Positions 28,528 through 36,545 of a DNA stretch of 64,000 bases are shown here, piece after piece. Both the position numbers and the translations under genes were made by a program. Position 1 is the first letter of the stretch; each line of letters begins with the position of its first letter. A model generated the notes under the pieces. It ran no database searches. It had not been told where the DNA came from and saw nothing but the letters and a program-made list of their open reading frames with translations. Source of the DNA: Lachnospiraceae bacterium (GTDB lineage: Bacteria; Bacillota; Clostridia; Lachnospirales; Lachnospiraceae); NCBI GenBank assembly GCA_021770785.1, contig JAETQH010000003.1:62001-126000 (forward strand). Reading direction: 5' to 3'.

Positions 28528-29364
28528 AAGAGTGGGCTGACGTTTCCGGTATTCGCTGGGGGTCATGCCCATTTTTTGACGGAATTGTTCGCAGAGGTAG
28601 TTGCCGTGGCAGTACCCGGTTTCCTGGGCGATTTCCATAATGGATTTGCCACTCTGCATTAACAGGCGGCAAACATGGCGCAGCTTGATATCCGTCAGAT
28701 AGGTATGGTAGGATTTCCCCAGCTGGGCGGAAAACAGCCTGGAAAAATAAGCGGGAGAGAAGCCTGCCTGCCTCGCTGTTTCCTCTAAGGAGGGATTTTT
28801 GTAATAATAATTTTCCATATAGTAAAGAGCGTTGATAACAGGCTCTGTCAGCGGCGTATGGGAAAGCTCCGTGGTTTCTTCCGGCAGCTGGTTTTCGTAG
28901 ACAGCGGCAAAGAGTCGGAAGAGCATTCCCTGTAAAACCATTTCTTTGTAGGGGGTATCCTTCTGATATTCCGCCACCATATCCCGAAATAAGATAAAAA
29001 TCTGTTTGGAAATCTCCGGCGGAAAGCGGCAGACACGTTTATCGTAAAGAGCATCAAAATTCTGCTGTCCGAATCTTTCGAGAAAGGGTGCAATGATTTT
29101 CGGGGAAAATTTCACCAGAATACGTTCGTAGGGCTGTTCCGATACGGAAAGAGTTTTGCCGTAGACATAGGGCCGCATCATGGAGACGTCTCCGCTGTGG
29201 TAGCTGTAGCTTCCGGTGGGGGTGATACATTTCCGGTCTCCCGAAATGGTGTAGCCGATGTTGTAGTGGTCGGTGGCCATCTCCATGGTGGGCATGGCGT
29301 AGTGGGTGGAAAAATTTTTATGTTCTACATAAATGTTGGTGTTTTGCGGCAGTGGGATTGGCAT
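28489..29364 (-). CDS. AraC-family transcriptional regulator
   Basis: This 291-residue regulator has an N-terminal cupin-like ligand domain (NIYVEHKNFSTHYAMPTMEM, then SGDVSMMRPYVYG) and a C-terminal pair of helix-turn-helix motifs (LEETARQAGFSPAYFSRLFSAQLGKSYHTY and IMEIAQETGYCHGNYLCEQFRQKMGMTPSEYRK). The start at 29364 follows GGAGG. It is divergent from the ABC exporter gene, which is its likely target. Cupin-type AraC proteins usually respond to sugars or other small molecules. Confidence 0.9.
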   Translation of the reverse strand: MPIPLPQNTNIYVEHKNFSTHYAMPTMEMATDHYNIGYTISGDRKCITPTGSYSYHSGDVSMMRPYVYGKTLSVSEQPYERILVKFSPKIIAPFLERFGQQNFDALYDKRVCRFPPEISKQIFILFRDMVAEYQKDTPYKEMVLQGMLFRLFAAVYENQLPEETTELSHTPLTEPVINALYYMENYYYKNPSLEETARQAGFSPAYFSRLFSAQLGKSYHTYLTDIKLRHVCRLLMQSGKSIMEIAQETGYCHGNYLCEQFRQKMGMTPSEYRKRQPTLSGTEQVNHTPVI

Positions 29365-29665
29365 AGAAAACTCCCTCCTTTGAAAAATTGTCAAAAAAGT
29401 TACTTTGGATTTGAGGACGGTTTGAGAAACGCCCACAGTCATCTTGTTACTGATAGAATGTCACAAATCCTTAGATTTTTCAAGAGATATTACATAAATT
29501 TGAATGAAAAACAAAACTTTTGTGTCTATACTGGGAAATGTGAAAGGCAAAATTGCCTTTTACCTTATGGGAAAATGAGTTGCCAAGTACAGCCGAAAAG
29601 GAACGAGTTTTGCCGTTACAGGAAAATGCGTTATCAGGCGCAGTGAATTGGAGGAGTGAGAGAAC
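29365..29665. other. Divergent control region between the AraC gene and the ABC exporter
   Basis: About 300 bases without a gene. The left end holds the AraC ribosome site. An 18-bp palindrome lies at 29543-29560. I could not find a convincing -35/-10 pair with normal spacing on the plus strand; TATACT at 29527-29532 is a possible -10, which fits activator dependence. Confidence 0.5.
29543..29560. promoter_or_regulatory. Palindromic operator candidate
   Basis: AAAGGCAA and TTGCCTTT are perfectly inverted around AA. It lies 10 bases after a possible -10 (TATACT), suggesting a regulator-binding site for the exporter gene. Confidence 0.4.
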
Positions 29666-31453
29666 ATGGAAAAAGAAAAGAACATGCACCCGGCATGGCG
29701 TACCATACGGTACATTCTGCCTTACTGGTATCTGATTGCAGCTTCTACGGTTGCCGGAGTTTTAAAGCTGACGGTGCCTCTGGTTCTGCCCCAGGTGGTG
29801 AAATATTTTACGGACGTTGTGTTAGTTTCCGGCAGTCCCTTAAGCGCAGAGGAAAAAATGGCAGAGATTTATAAGTGGCTGTTGATTTTGCTGTGCCTTT
29901 ACATTTTTATCTACATACCGGCGGCATTTATCCGTCAGGCAGGCTCCACGGAGGTGTCAAACCGGGTAATGCACACTATGCGCTGCCAGCTCTTTAACCA
30001 TTTACAGGGGATGTCGGCGCAGTTTCATCATGAAAATAAATCCGGCAGCCTGGTGACTAGGGTCAACAGTGACGTGGAACAGGTACACGGATTTATCTGG
30101 AATGTGGCGACCAATATCTGGATTGATTCTATTGTGTTAATGATCTATCTGGTATTAATGCTGCGGATGAATGTACCCTTGACGGTTGTGGCGGCAGTTA
30201 CCCTGCCATTATCTGTCATCGCCACGAAAAAAATCCGTGCCAGAATCCGCAAAGCCAACAAAAAAGTACTTGGTGAATTTTCCGATATTTCCGGCTATAT
30301 GCAGGAGCGGATGGCGGGCTTTGCGGTGGTGAAGCTCTTTGGCATGGAGGAACAGGAAAAAGACAGGTTTCATGACATATCGGAGTCCATTTACTGCAAT
30401 AACAGAAAGGTCAACCGTTATTTTTCCTTAGGGGAGGCATTGACGGCCTCTTTTTCGGAGATTATCTGTGCCGTGGTGGTGTGCTTTGCCGCCGGGTTTA
30501 TTGTAAAGGGAGATATGAGTATTGGAGATATGATTGTCTTTTATTCTTATCTGGGATATTTTATCACCCCAATTCGACGGTTTGCGGAGCTGAATGTAAC
30601 CTACGCCAGAAGTATAGCGGGCATTGAGCGTGTCTATGAAATCTTAGATACCAAGCCGGACATTGTGGAGAAAAAGGAGCCGGCAAGGCTGCCGAAAAAT
30701 GCCAGAATGGACATTGCGTTTCGCCATGTGTCTTTCCAGTATGATAAGCACAGCTATATCCATAATATTGATGATGTGAGTTTTTCCGTGCAGGAAGGGG
30801 AAAAGATAGCCTTAGTAGGTTCCAGCGGCTGCGGGAAAACCACGATAGTAAATCTCCTGACAAGATTTTATGATACCGACAGCGGAACGATCTATTTAGC
30901 GGGAAAGGAGCTGCGGGAGTATTCTCTGGATTCTTTATATGCGCAGATGGGAATGGTATTTCAGGAAACGATACTGTTTTCCGGTACTATTGAGGAAAAT
31001 CTCCGTTACGGAAAGCCGGACGCCACCATGGAGGAATTAGAGGCTGCGGCGCGGGCGGCAAATGCCTATGATTTTATTATGAAAACGCCGGACGGGTGGA
31101 ATACCATGTTAGGAGAGCGGGGAATCGGGCTCTCCGGCGGACAGAAGCAGAGGATTTCCATTGCCAGGGTATTTCTCCGCAACCCGAAGCTTTTGATTTT
31201 AGATGAGGCAACCAGCGCTCTGGATTCTGAGTCGGAGAAGCTGGTGCAGGAGGCGTTAGACCAGTTGATGGAGAACCGCACCACTATTGTGATAGCCCAC
31301 AGGCTTTCCACCGTTGTCAATGTGGATAAAATCTTTGTGATGGATAAGGGCAGGATTGTGGAGATGGGAAAACACGAAGAACTGCTGAAAAAGGGCGGGC
31401 GTTACACAGAACTGTACCGAATGCAGTTTCAGGATGTATTAGAGGCTGTGTAA
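29666..31453 (+). CDS. ABC exporter, fused permease and ATPase
   Basis: This is a 595-residue half-transporter with six transmembrane helices (about 20-300) followed by the ATPase domain. Walker A is VGSSGCGKTT, the ABC signature is GLSGGQKQR, Walker B is LLILDEATSALD, and the H-loop is IVIAHRLST. It should act as a homodimer or with a partner to export a drug, lipid or peptide. GGAGGA precedes the start. It is divergent from an AraC regulator, a common arrangement for inducible efflux pumps. The last stop codon doubles as the -35 of the next gene's promoter. Confidence 0.92.
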   Translation: MEKEKNMHPAWRTIRYILPYWYLIAASTVAGVLKLTVPLVLPQVVKYFTDVVLVSGSPLSAEEKMAEIYKWLLILLCLYIFIYIPAAFIRQAGSTEVSNRVMHTMRCQLFNHLQGMSAQFHHENKSGSLVTRVNSDVEQVHGFIWNVATNIWIDSIVLMIYLVLMLRMNVPLTVVAAVTLPLSVIATKKIRARIRKANKKVLGEFSDISGYMQERMAGFAVVKLFGMEEQEKDRFHDISESIYCNNRKVNRYFSLGEALTASFSEIICAVVVCFAAGFIVKGDMSIGDMIVFYSYLGYFITPIRRFAELNVTYARSIAGIERVYEILDTKPDIVEKKEPARLPKNARMDIAFRHVSFQYDKHSYIHNIDDVSFSVQEGEKIALVGSSGCGKTTIVNLLTRFYDTDSGTIYLAGKELREYSLDSLYAQMGMVFQETILFSGTIEENLRYGKPDATMEELEAAARAANAYDFIMKTPDGWNTMLGERGIGLSGGQKQRISIARVFLRNPKLLILDEATSALDSESEKLVQEALDQLMENRTTIVIAHRLSTVVNVDKIFVMDKGRIVEMGKHEELLKKGGRYTELYRMQFQDVLEAV

Positions 31454-31477
31454 ATTTTTCCGTGGAAATACCGATAT
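31451..31477 (+). promoter_or_regulatory. Sigma-D (flagellar, FliA-type) promoter
   Basis: TAAA (31451-31454), then 15 bases, then ACCGATAT (31470-31477) match the sigma-D consensus TAAA-N15-GCCGATAT at 11 of 12 positions with exact spacing. It overlaps the stop codon of the ABC gene and would drive the next gene with a leader of about 125 bases. Confidence 0.65.
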
Positions 31478-31609
31478 AATTAAAAGAAGAAAATGTGTGC
31501 CGTATTTTTTGCCGGATTGCCGGGAAATGCTGTGTGAGACGGCAGAAAGACAAAAGAAGCGACAGACAGAAACGGATTTCAATAAGATATTTTCAAGGAG
31601 GAAAAAGCA

Positions 31610-32335
31610 ATGAGCCAGATGAGTAATGTAACAGGAACCTATGGAACAGAGTACCAGAGCCGTACGGAGCAGACCAGAAAGAAACAGCAGACTGCAGCGG
31701 TGGAGCGTATGGACCGCAACTACGGCAGGGTCATCGGAGAGCCGGAGTTAAGCGATACCGCCAAGGAGTATTATGAGAAATTAAAGAAAAAATATTCCGG
31801 TATGGATTTTATCTTAGTTTCCCCGGAGATGAAGCAGGCGGCGGAAGCCAGAAAGGGCAGCTATTTAAGCTCTAAGGAGCTGTTGGTGCTGATTGATTCC
31901 GACAAGATTGAAAAGATGGCGACGGACGAAAATTACCGCAGGAAGTACGAGAGTATTTTAGATACCGCCATGGTACAGACCCAGCAGATGAAGAAGGATT
32001 TAGGCAGCAATGCGGAGGCAGTGACCTCTTTTGGCATGACTTTTGATGATAAGGGAAACGCTTCCTTTTTCGCAGTGGTGGACAAATCCTTAGCGGCACA
32101 GAAGGAGCGCATCACCGAGAAGAAAGCAGAGGCGGCGCAGGAGAAAAAAACCGAAGCGAAGAAAGAGGCGAAAAATAAGAGGGGAGGAAAGGATTCCGAG
32201 GTGACAACCCTGACGGCATCCTCCTGGCAGGAGCTTTTGCAGAAGATTCAGGAGACACTTGCCTCCGACGGAACAGGGAAGAATCTGACGGCTGAGGAAA
32301 AAGCGCTGGGGCAGTCCATTGACTATACCATCTAA
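31610..32335 (+). CDS. DUF6033-like protein, possible motility regulon member
   Basis: This is a 241-residue cytoplasmic, hydrophilic protein. It begins MSQMSNVTGTYGTEYQS, has a conserved-looking middle (YYEKLKKKYSGMDFILVSPEMKQ, then a domain with TSFGMTFDDKGNASFFAVVDKSLA), and a charged Lys/Glu/Ala helix at about 168-195. I believe it belongs to a family of unknown function seen in Lachnospiraceae (DUF6033). AAGGAGG lies 9 bases before the ATG. The sigma-D-type promoter upstream suggests that it is expressed with late flagellar genes. No flagellar genes are in the window. Confidence 0.65.
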   Translation: MSQMSNVTGTYGTEYQSRTEQTRKKQQTAAVERMDRNYGRVIGEPELSDTAKEYYEKLKKKYSGMDFILVSPEMKQAAEARKGSYLSSKELLVLIDSDKIEKMATDENYRRKYESILDTAMVQTQQMKKDLGSNAEAVTSFGMTFDDKGNASFFAVVDKSLAAQKERITEKKAEAAQEKKTEAKKEAKNKRGGKDSEVTTLTASSWQELLQKIQETLASDGTGKNLTAEEKALGQSIDYTI

Positions 32336-32367
32336 CAACGAAATCAAGCTGTTTTAAAAGGATAAGG

Positions 32368-32413
32368 AAACCTTACTGATCTTACAAAAACCGGATATCA
32401 GTAAGGTTTTTTC
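32368..32413 (+). terminator. Terminator after the DUF6033-like gene
   Basis: A perfect 13-bp stem (32368-32380 with 32397-32409) around a 16-base loop runs into a T-tract. Confidence 0.9.
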
Positions 32414-32483
32414 CTAACTTGTGGCAAATCCTCCGGGAAACTGTTATACTATACCTATCAAAGGAAGAAAGCAGGTGAAATGT

Positions 32484-32993
32484 ATGGATTTAGGTTTACA
32501 AATAACAGATATGGCGGGAGCAAGTCCGGAGCATTCATTGGTAATCGTTAATTTTGTGTCAGCAATCAGAAAGCAGCTAAAAAATAGTACCTGCTATGTG
32601 TATTCTGATAATATTCAATATAGATTTAAAAATACAGAGGGAGAAGATAAAGTGGTTATTCCGGATGCTTCCATAAATTGTCGTGTAAAAGCAAGGCGGG
32701 GAAATGCATTTGTAGATGCTCCCCGCATGGTTATGGAAGTCGTTTCTCCGACGACTGAAAAATATGATAGAAACGAAAAGATGGATTTATACCGTCAGCA
32801 GGAAATTGAGGAATATTGGATTGTTGATTGGAAAAAGAAGCAAGTTGAAATATATGAGTTAGATTATGAAAATCAGGTGCCGCAATATTATTTGTGGAAT
32901 GTAATCACAGAAAAGAATCGGGACGAATTAAAGATTATTCATTTTCCAAACGTGGAAATTACTTTTGATGAATTGTTTGACGAGATAGAATAA
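32484..32993 (+). CDS. Uma2 family (DUF820) PD-(D/E)XK nuclease-fold protein
   Basis: This 169-residue protein shows the Uma2/DUF820 motifs: IPDASINC with the catalytic-type Asp, MVMEVVSPTT with the conserved Glu, and RNEKMDLYRQQEIEEYWIVDWKKKQVEIYEL. The fold is that of restriction endonucleases, but the biological role of the family is unknown. AGGTGA lies 5 bases before ATG 32484; the frame is open for 21 more codons upstream without support. It is a single gene between terminators and uses more A/T-ending codons than its neighbours, which may mean recent gain. Confidence 0.82.
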   Translation: MDLGLQITDMAGASPEHSLVIVNFVSAIRKQLKNSTCYVYSDNIQYRFKNTEGEDKVVIPDASINCRVKARRGNAFVDAPRMVMEVVSPTTEKYDRNEKMDLYRQQEIEEYWIVDWKKKQVEIYELDYENQVPQYYLWNVITEKNRDELKIIHFPNVEITFDELFDEIE

Positions 32994-33075
32994 ATACTTG
33001 AAAAATATAAGGCAGATAAGCTTCAACATGCTTAAATGCCCTGCAGAAACGGTTAAATTTATTTTTAAAAGAAAA

Positions 33076-33104
33076 TTGCGGTTGACGGATAAAATGTGTA
33101 TAAT
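33076..33104 (+). promoter_or_regulatory. Promoter of trpS
   Basis: TTGCGG (33076-33081) and TATAAT (33099-33104) with 17-base spacing. The predicted start near 33111 leaves a leader of about 27 bases, too short for a T-box. Confidence 0.7.
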
Positions 33105-33137
33105 AGACCCATAGAAAAAATTGACAGGGGAAGAATG

Positions 33138-34226
33138 ATGGCAGAAAAGATTATTTTAACAGGTGACCGTCCTACCGGGAAATTACACGTAGGACATTAT
33201 GTAGGTTCTTTGAAACGAAGGGTAGAGCTTCAGAATTCCGGGGAGTTTGACAAGATATTTATTATGATTGCGGACGCCCAGGCGTTGACGGACAATGCGG
33301 ACAACCCGGCAAAGGTGCGCAGCAATATTATGGAAGTGGCGTTAGACTACCTCTCTGTGGGGCTTGACCCGGCGAAATCCAACATTTTCATCCAGTCCTA
33401 CGTGAACGAGCTGACAGAGTTATGCTTTTATTATATGAATCTGGTGACGGTTTCCAGATTACAGAGAAATCCTACCGTAAAATCCGAGATTCAGATGAGG
33501 AACTTTGAAACCAGTATTCCGGTAGGATTCTTTAACTATCCCATCAGCCAGGCAGCGGATATCACCGCCTTTAGGGCAACCACCGTTCCGGTGGGGGAGG
33601 ATCAGATGCCCATGCTAGAACAGACAAAGGAGATTGTACACAAATTTAATGCAGTCTACGGGGAGACCTTGACCGACCCGCAGATTTTACTGCCGGAAAA
33701 CAAGGCATGTTTAAGGCTTCCTGGTACGGACGGCAAGGCAAAGATGAGTAAATCCTTAGGAAACTGTATTTACCTTTCCGAGCCGGAGGCGGAGGTAAAG
33801 AAAAAGGTAATGTCCATGTTTACCGATCCGAACCATATCCGCATTGAGGACCCGGGCAATTTAGAGGGAAATACGGTGTTTACTTACTTAGACGCATTCT
33901 GTAATGACGGTCATTTTGCAGAGTACCTTCCGGAATATTCCTGTTTACAGGAGTTAAAAGACCATTATACAAGAGGCGGCCTTGGTGACGTGAAGGTGAA
34001 GAAATTCCTAAATAACGTCATGCAGGAGGAATTAAGCCCTATCCGTGCCAGAAGAAAGGAATACGAGGGACGGATTGAGGATGTTTACGAGATTTTGAAA
34101 AAGGGCAGCGAGGTGGCAAGGGAAGAGGCTGCCAAGACTTTGGCAGATGTGAAACATGCCATGAAAATTGACTATTTTGAGACGCCGGAGTTTTTAGAGG
34201 AACAGAGAGAGAAATTTGGAAAATAA
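33138..34226 (+). CDS. trpS: Tryptophan-tRNA ligase
   Basis: This class I synthetase charges tRNA-Trp. From ATG 33138 it has 362 residues. The HIGH-like motif is TGKLHVGHYVGS and the KMSKS motif is KAKMSKSLGN. MIADAQALTDNADNP and the helical C-terminus fit the bacterial TrpRS subgroup common in Clostridia. AGGGGAAG precedes two adjacent ATGs (33135 and 33138), and either could be used. It has a dedicated promoter and terminator. Confidence 0.96.
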   Translation: MAEKIILTGDRPTGKLHVGHYVGSLKRRVELQNSGEFDKIFIMIADAQALTDNADNPAKVRSNIMEVALDYLSVGLDPAKSNIFIQSYVNELTELCFYYMNLVTVSRLQRNPTVKSEIQMRNFETSIPVGFFNYPISQAADITAFRATTVPVGEDQMPMLEQTKEIVHKFNAVYGETLTDPQILLPENKACLRLPGTDGKAKMSKSLGNCIYLSEPEAEVKKKVMSMFTDPNHIRIEDPGNLEGNTVFTYLDAFCNDGHFAEYLPEYSCLQELKDHYTRGGLGDVKVKKFLNNVMQEELSPIRARRKEYEGRIEDVYEILKKGSEVAREEAAKTLADVKHAMKIDYFETPEFLEEQREKFGK

Positions 34227-34230
34227 TAAA

Positions 34231-34277
34231 AAAACCTGCTGTGTCGGAAAACAAAATCCGATACAGCAGGTTTTTTT
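34231..34277 (+). terminator. trpS terminator
   Basis: A 16-bp stem with one G-T pair (34233-34248 with 34257-34272), an 8-base loop and a seven-T tail. Confidence 0.95.
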
Positions 34278-34311
34278 GAGATTCGGGGGCGGGGCTGGGG
34301 AAGGGTATGGA

Positions 34312-34547
34312 GCAGGTTGCACAAAGTGGGGGCTGTTTTTGTTCCGATGTCCAGAGATAAGATGTTCTAAGAAATCTGGGCAGGGGCTGTAGAGTAGGGA
34401 CGTAAACGGTACAAAGGCGCCTTCCATGGCGCCGTTGTACCTCGCCCAGCCGTCCGTGGCTGGGCGTTACTGGGTACCGACAGATTTCTAAGAACCTCTA
34501 ATCTCTTCCCATAGTCACAAAAACAGCCCCCACTTTGTGCAATCTGC
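34312..34547 (-). repeat. Cloverleaf palindrome, copy A (inverted)
   Basis: The outer arms 34312-34341 and 34518-34547 pair over 30 bp with one G-T. The inner arms 34354-34378 and 34481-34505 match at 22 of 25. The centre holds two hairpins: GGTACAA-type with GGCGCC (34408-34441) and GCCCAGCC/GGCTGGGC (34444-34465). It is the reverse complement of copy B over nearly its whole length. Confidence 0.9.
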
Positions 34548-34575
34548 CAATATCAGTTATCGTCAGCCCCGCTTC

Positions 34576-34789
34576 GATAAGTCCAAAATATCGGTAACGG
34601 TTACTGGCAGCCGCTTTTGATAAGAGAAAAATATCGGTAACGGTTACTGGCAGCCGCTTTTGATAAGAGAAAAATATCGGTAACGATTACTGGCAGCCGC
34701 TTTTGATAAGAGAAAATACTGGTAACGGTTACCGTCAGCTGCTTTTGATAAATGAAAAACATCGGTAACGCCTACCGTCAGCTGCTTTC
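34576..34789 (+). repeat. Five tandem 43-bp units
   Basis: Units start at 34576, 34619, 34662, 34705 and 34747 and are 43, 43, 43, 42 and 43 bases long. Units 1 to 3 are nearly identical; 4 and 5 diverge. Each has the order GATAAG, then ATATCGGTAACGGTTACTGG or a variant, then CAGC, then CTTTT. A degenerate sixth unit merges into the end of copy A at about 34549-34575. GTAAC-G-GTTAC is an 11-bp palindrome inside most units. Confidence 0.92.
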
Positions 34790-34820
34790 GAGGTCTGTAC
34801 TTCCATGGGGAGAAAATACT

Positions 34821-34931
34821 ATGAGAAAAACAAAGCACAGTATATCAGAAGAGACAGGTATAATGCTGGAGTCAAAAGGGGGTTCGATAACTGATATTGG
34901 CAGATTGCACAAAGGAGGCTCTGTTTTGTGA
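34821..34931 (+). CDS. Possible 36-residue peptide
   Basis: GGGGAG lies 8 bases before an ATG that opens 36 codons (beginning MRKTKHSISEETGIML) and ends inside the left arm of cloverleaf copy B. There is no homology that I recognise. It may be chance. Confidence 0.15.
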   Translation: MRKTKHSISEETGIMLESKGGSITDIGRLHKGGSVL

Positions 34932-35136
34932 CTATGGGAAGAGATTAGAGGTTCTTAGAAATCTGCCAGAACACCAGTAACGCCCAGCCACGGATGGCTG
35001 GGCGAGGTACAATGGCGCCATGGAAGGCGCCTTTGTACCGTTTACGTCCCTTTTCCAAAACTTTTTCGCAGATTTCTTAGAACATCTTATCTCTGGACAT
35101 CGGAACAAAAACAGAGCCTCCTTTGTGCAATCTGCC
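34899..35136 (+). repeat. Cloverleaf palindrome, copy B (direct)
   Basis: The outer arms 34899-34927 and 35108-35136 are a perfect 29-bp inverted repeat. The inner arms 34941-34965 and 35069-35093 match at 22 of 25. Central hairpins are GCCCAGCCA/TGGCTGGGC (34982-35003) and the GGTACAA...TTGTACC hairpin (35006-35039). The outer arm differs from copy A in its middle (GGAGGCTCTG against GTGGGGGCTG), but both arms of each copy changed together. Confidence 0.92.
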
Positions 35137-35180
35137 TCACAACCTTATCTCCCCCCTACTTTTTTTGCCCCCAACAATTA

Positions 35181-36545
35181 TTATAGCAGCACGCAGAAGC
35201 AAGCCCCGTCTCCCGGTGCGTCCGTCACAAAGAGCTTTCCGTGATGGCCTTCTACGATTTCCCTTGCAATGCAAAGCCCAAGACCAAAATGCTCCTTGTC
35301 AGTACGGGAGCTTTCTCCGCGGTAAAACCGCTCGAAAATCAGCTTTTTATCGTGGTCCGGCACTCCGGGGCCTGTGTCGGATACCCGGAATAACAAGCGG
35401 GCGGTTTTCGGAAAAGCGATTTTTGTACCGGAGACGGAAAGCAGGTCGACGGGCGGCTTCCTCAGGGCGTCAGGGGAGGACAGTGTGGTTACGGACAGGG
35501 TCACCGTCCCGCCTGCCGGGGTATAGGACAGGGCATTATCTAACAGAATAGAGAGCACCTGCAAAATCCGTTCCCCGTCACAGCAAATATCCGGCAAAGG
35601 CCCCTCCGGCAGCGTCAGCTTTAAGGTAATCTGTTTTTTCTTTGCCAGTAGCTCATATTTTTCATAGGCGGCAAGCAGCAGTTCGTCCGGCTGGCAGGGG
35701 AGGGACTGCAGGTGCAGGGAATTAGCGTCGGAGTTTGCTAAAAGCAGCATATCGGAAATCAAACGCTGCATCCTTGTCCCCTCCCGGCGCATAATATCGG
35801 CAAAATGGCGCTGCTCGTCAGGGTCTTTTGATTTTTCAAGGGCCTCTAACCCGGAAAGAATCACCGCAAGGGGTGTCCGCAGCTCATGGGAGGCAGAGGC
35901 CACAAACCGGTTCTGTTTCCGATGGTTTTCTTCTAAGGGCAGTAACATGCGCTTTGTAAAGAACCGGGAAAAGAGGGCGAGAAGGAATAGACCTAAAGTA
36001 TCTGCCAGGGCAAAGAGAAGGCGCTGGATAACAATCTGTCTTTGCTGCTGTTTCAGGGAATAAAAAATCAAAAAAGACAGCAATCCGTTGCTTTTTGATA
36101 TTTTTCCGGCGCAGACATAGTAGGCTTCCTCCCCTTTGGGGGATAGGGGGAATTCTGCGTGGCTGCTTAACTGACTGCGGTTGTCGGAGAGAAGGGAAAG
36201 ACGGTAATCCTCCTCGGCTGTTTTTATGGCAAGGCGGATAAGCCTTTCGCTTAGCTGTTCTTCCGGCGCAGTTAGCTGTTGGGAAAAAAGTGGTGTACCG
36301 TTGTCGTAGAGTACAAATTCAAAGCTGTTTTTTTCCCGGAGACCGTTGAGGTATTGTAAGGAAACGGTATCCTGCTCCTGCAGGTGGGAGAGAACGGAGC
36401 TGCTTTCCTTTAAAAAAGAAGTATAGCTGTTCTTTTTCAGCCCGTTTTCCGCCACAAAAAGGCAGACAACTGTCATCAAAATCAAAATCGCCCCGGTGAC
36501 AGCGGTACAAAAAAGGGTCATTTGGCGGTGTAAATTATGAAACAT
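35181..36545 (-). CDS. Two-component sensor histidine kinase
   Basis: This 454-residue kinase has a transmembrane helix at about 12-33, an extracytoplasmic sensor domain to about 155, and a second membrane segment at about 175-195. The HisKA domain has His220 in SASHELRTPLAV, and the ATPase domain carries LDNALSYTPAGG, DTGPGVP and FGLGLCIARE. No known sensor fold is evident. Its start overlaps the response regulator stop by 11 bases. The pair is divergent from the transport cluster, so that cluster is the likely output. Confidence 0.92.
   Translation of the reverse strand: MFHNLHRQMTLFCTAVTGAILILMTVVCLFVAENGLKKNSYTSFLKESSSVLSHLQEQDTVSLQYLNGLREKNSFEFVLYDNGTPLFSQQLTAPEEQLSERLIRLAIKTAEEDYRLSLLSDNRSQLSSHAEFPLSPKGEEAYYVCAGKISKSNGLLSFLIFYSLKQQQRQIVIQRLLFALADTLGLFLLALFSRFFTKRMLLPLEENHRKQNRFVASASHELRTPLAVILSGLEALEKSKDPDEQRHFADIMRREGTRMQRLISDMLLLANSDANSLHLQSLPCQPDELLLAAYEKYELLAKKKQITLKLTLPEGPLPDICCDGERILQVLSILLDNALSYTPAGGTVTLSVTTLSSPDALRKPPVDLLSVSGTKIAFPKTARLLFRVSDTGPGVPDHDKKLIFERFYRGESSRTDKEHFGLGLCIAREIVEGHHGKLFVTDAPGDGACFCVLL

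Larger units (their letters stand above)
34227..35180. other. 954-bp gene-free region with inverted cloverleaf repeats and a tandem array
   Basis: Between the convergent trpS and sensor kinase genes lie, in order, the trpS terminator, cloverleaf copy A (inverted), five tandem 43-bp units, a short unique stretch with one possible 36-codon ORF, and cloverleaf copy B (direct). Apart from these I see no gene. Confidence 0.85.

Noticed and set aside
29500-29532. Sigma-A promoter for the ABC exporter
   Set aside because: TTGAAT and TATACT are 21 bases apart, too far for a normal promoter; activator dependence is possible but unproven.
33104-33138. T-box leader for trpS
   Set aside because: The predicted leader is under 30 bases, with no T-box sequence or specifier structure.
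34576-34789. CRISPR array
   Set aside because: The repeats are directly adjacent with no unique spacers, the last two have drifted, and there are no cas genes in the window.
34312-35136. Retron or group II intron
   Set aside because: No reverse transcriptase gene or intron domain V/VI pattern is present in the window.
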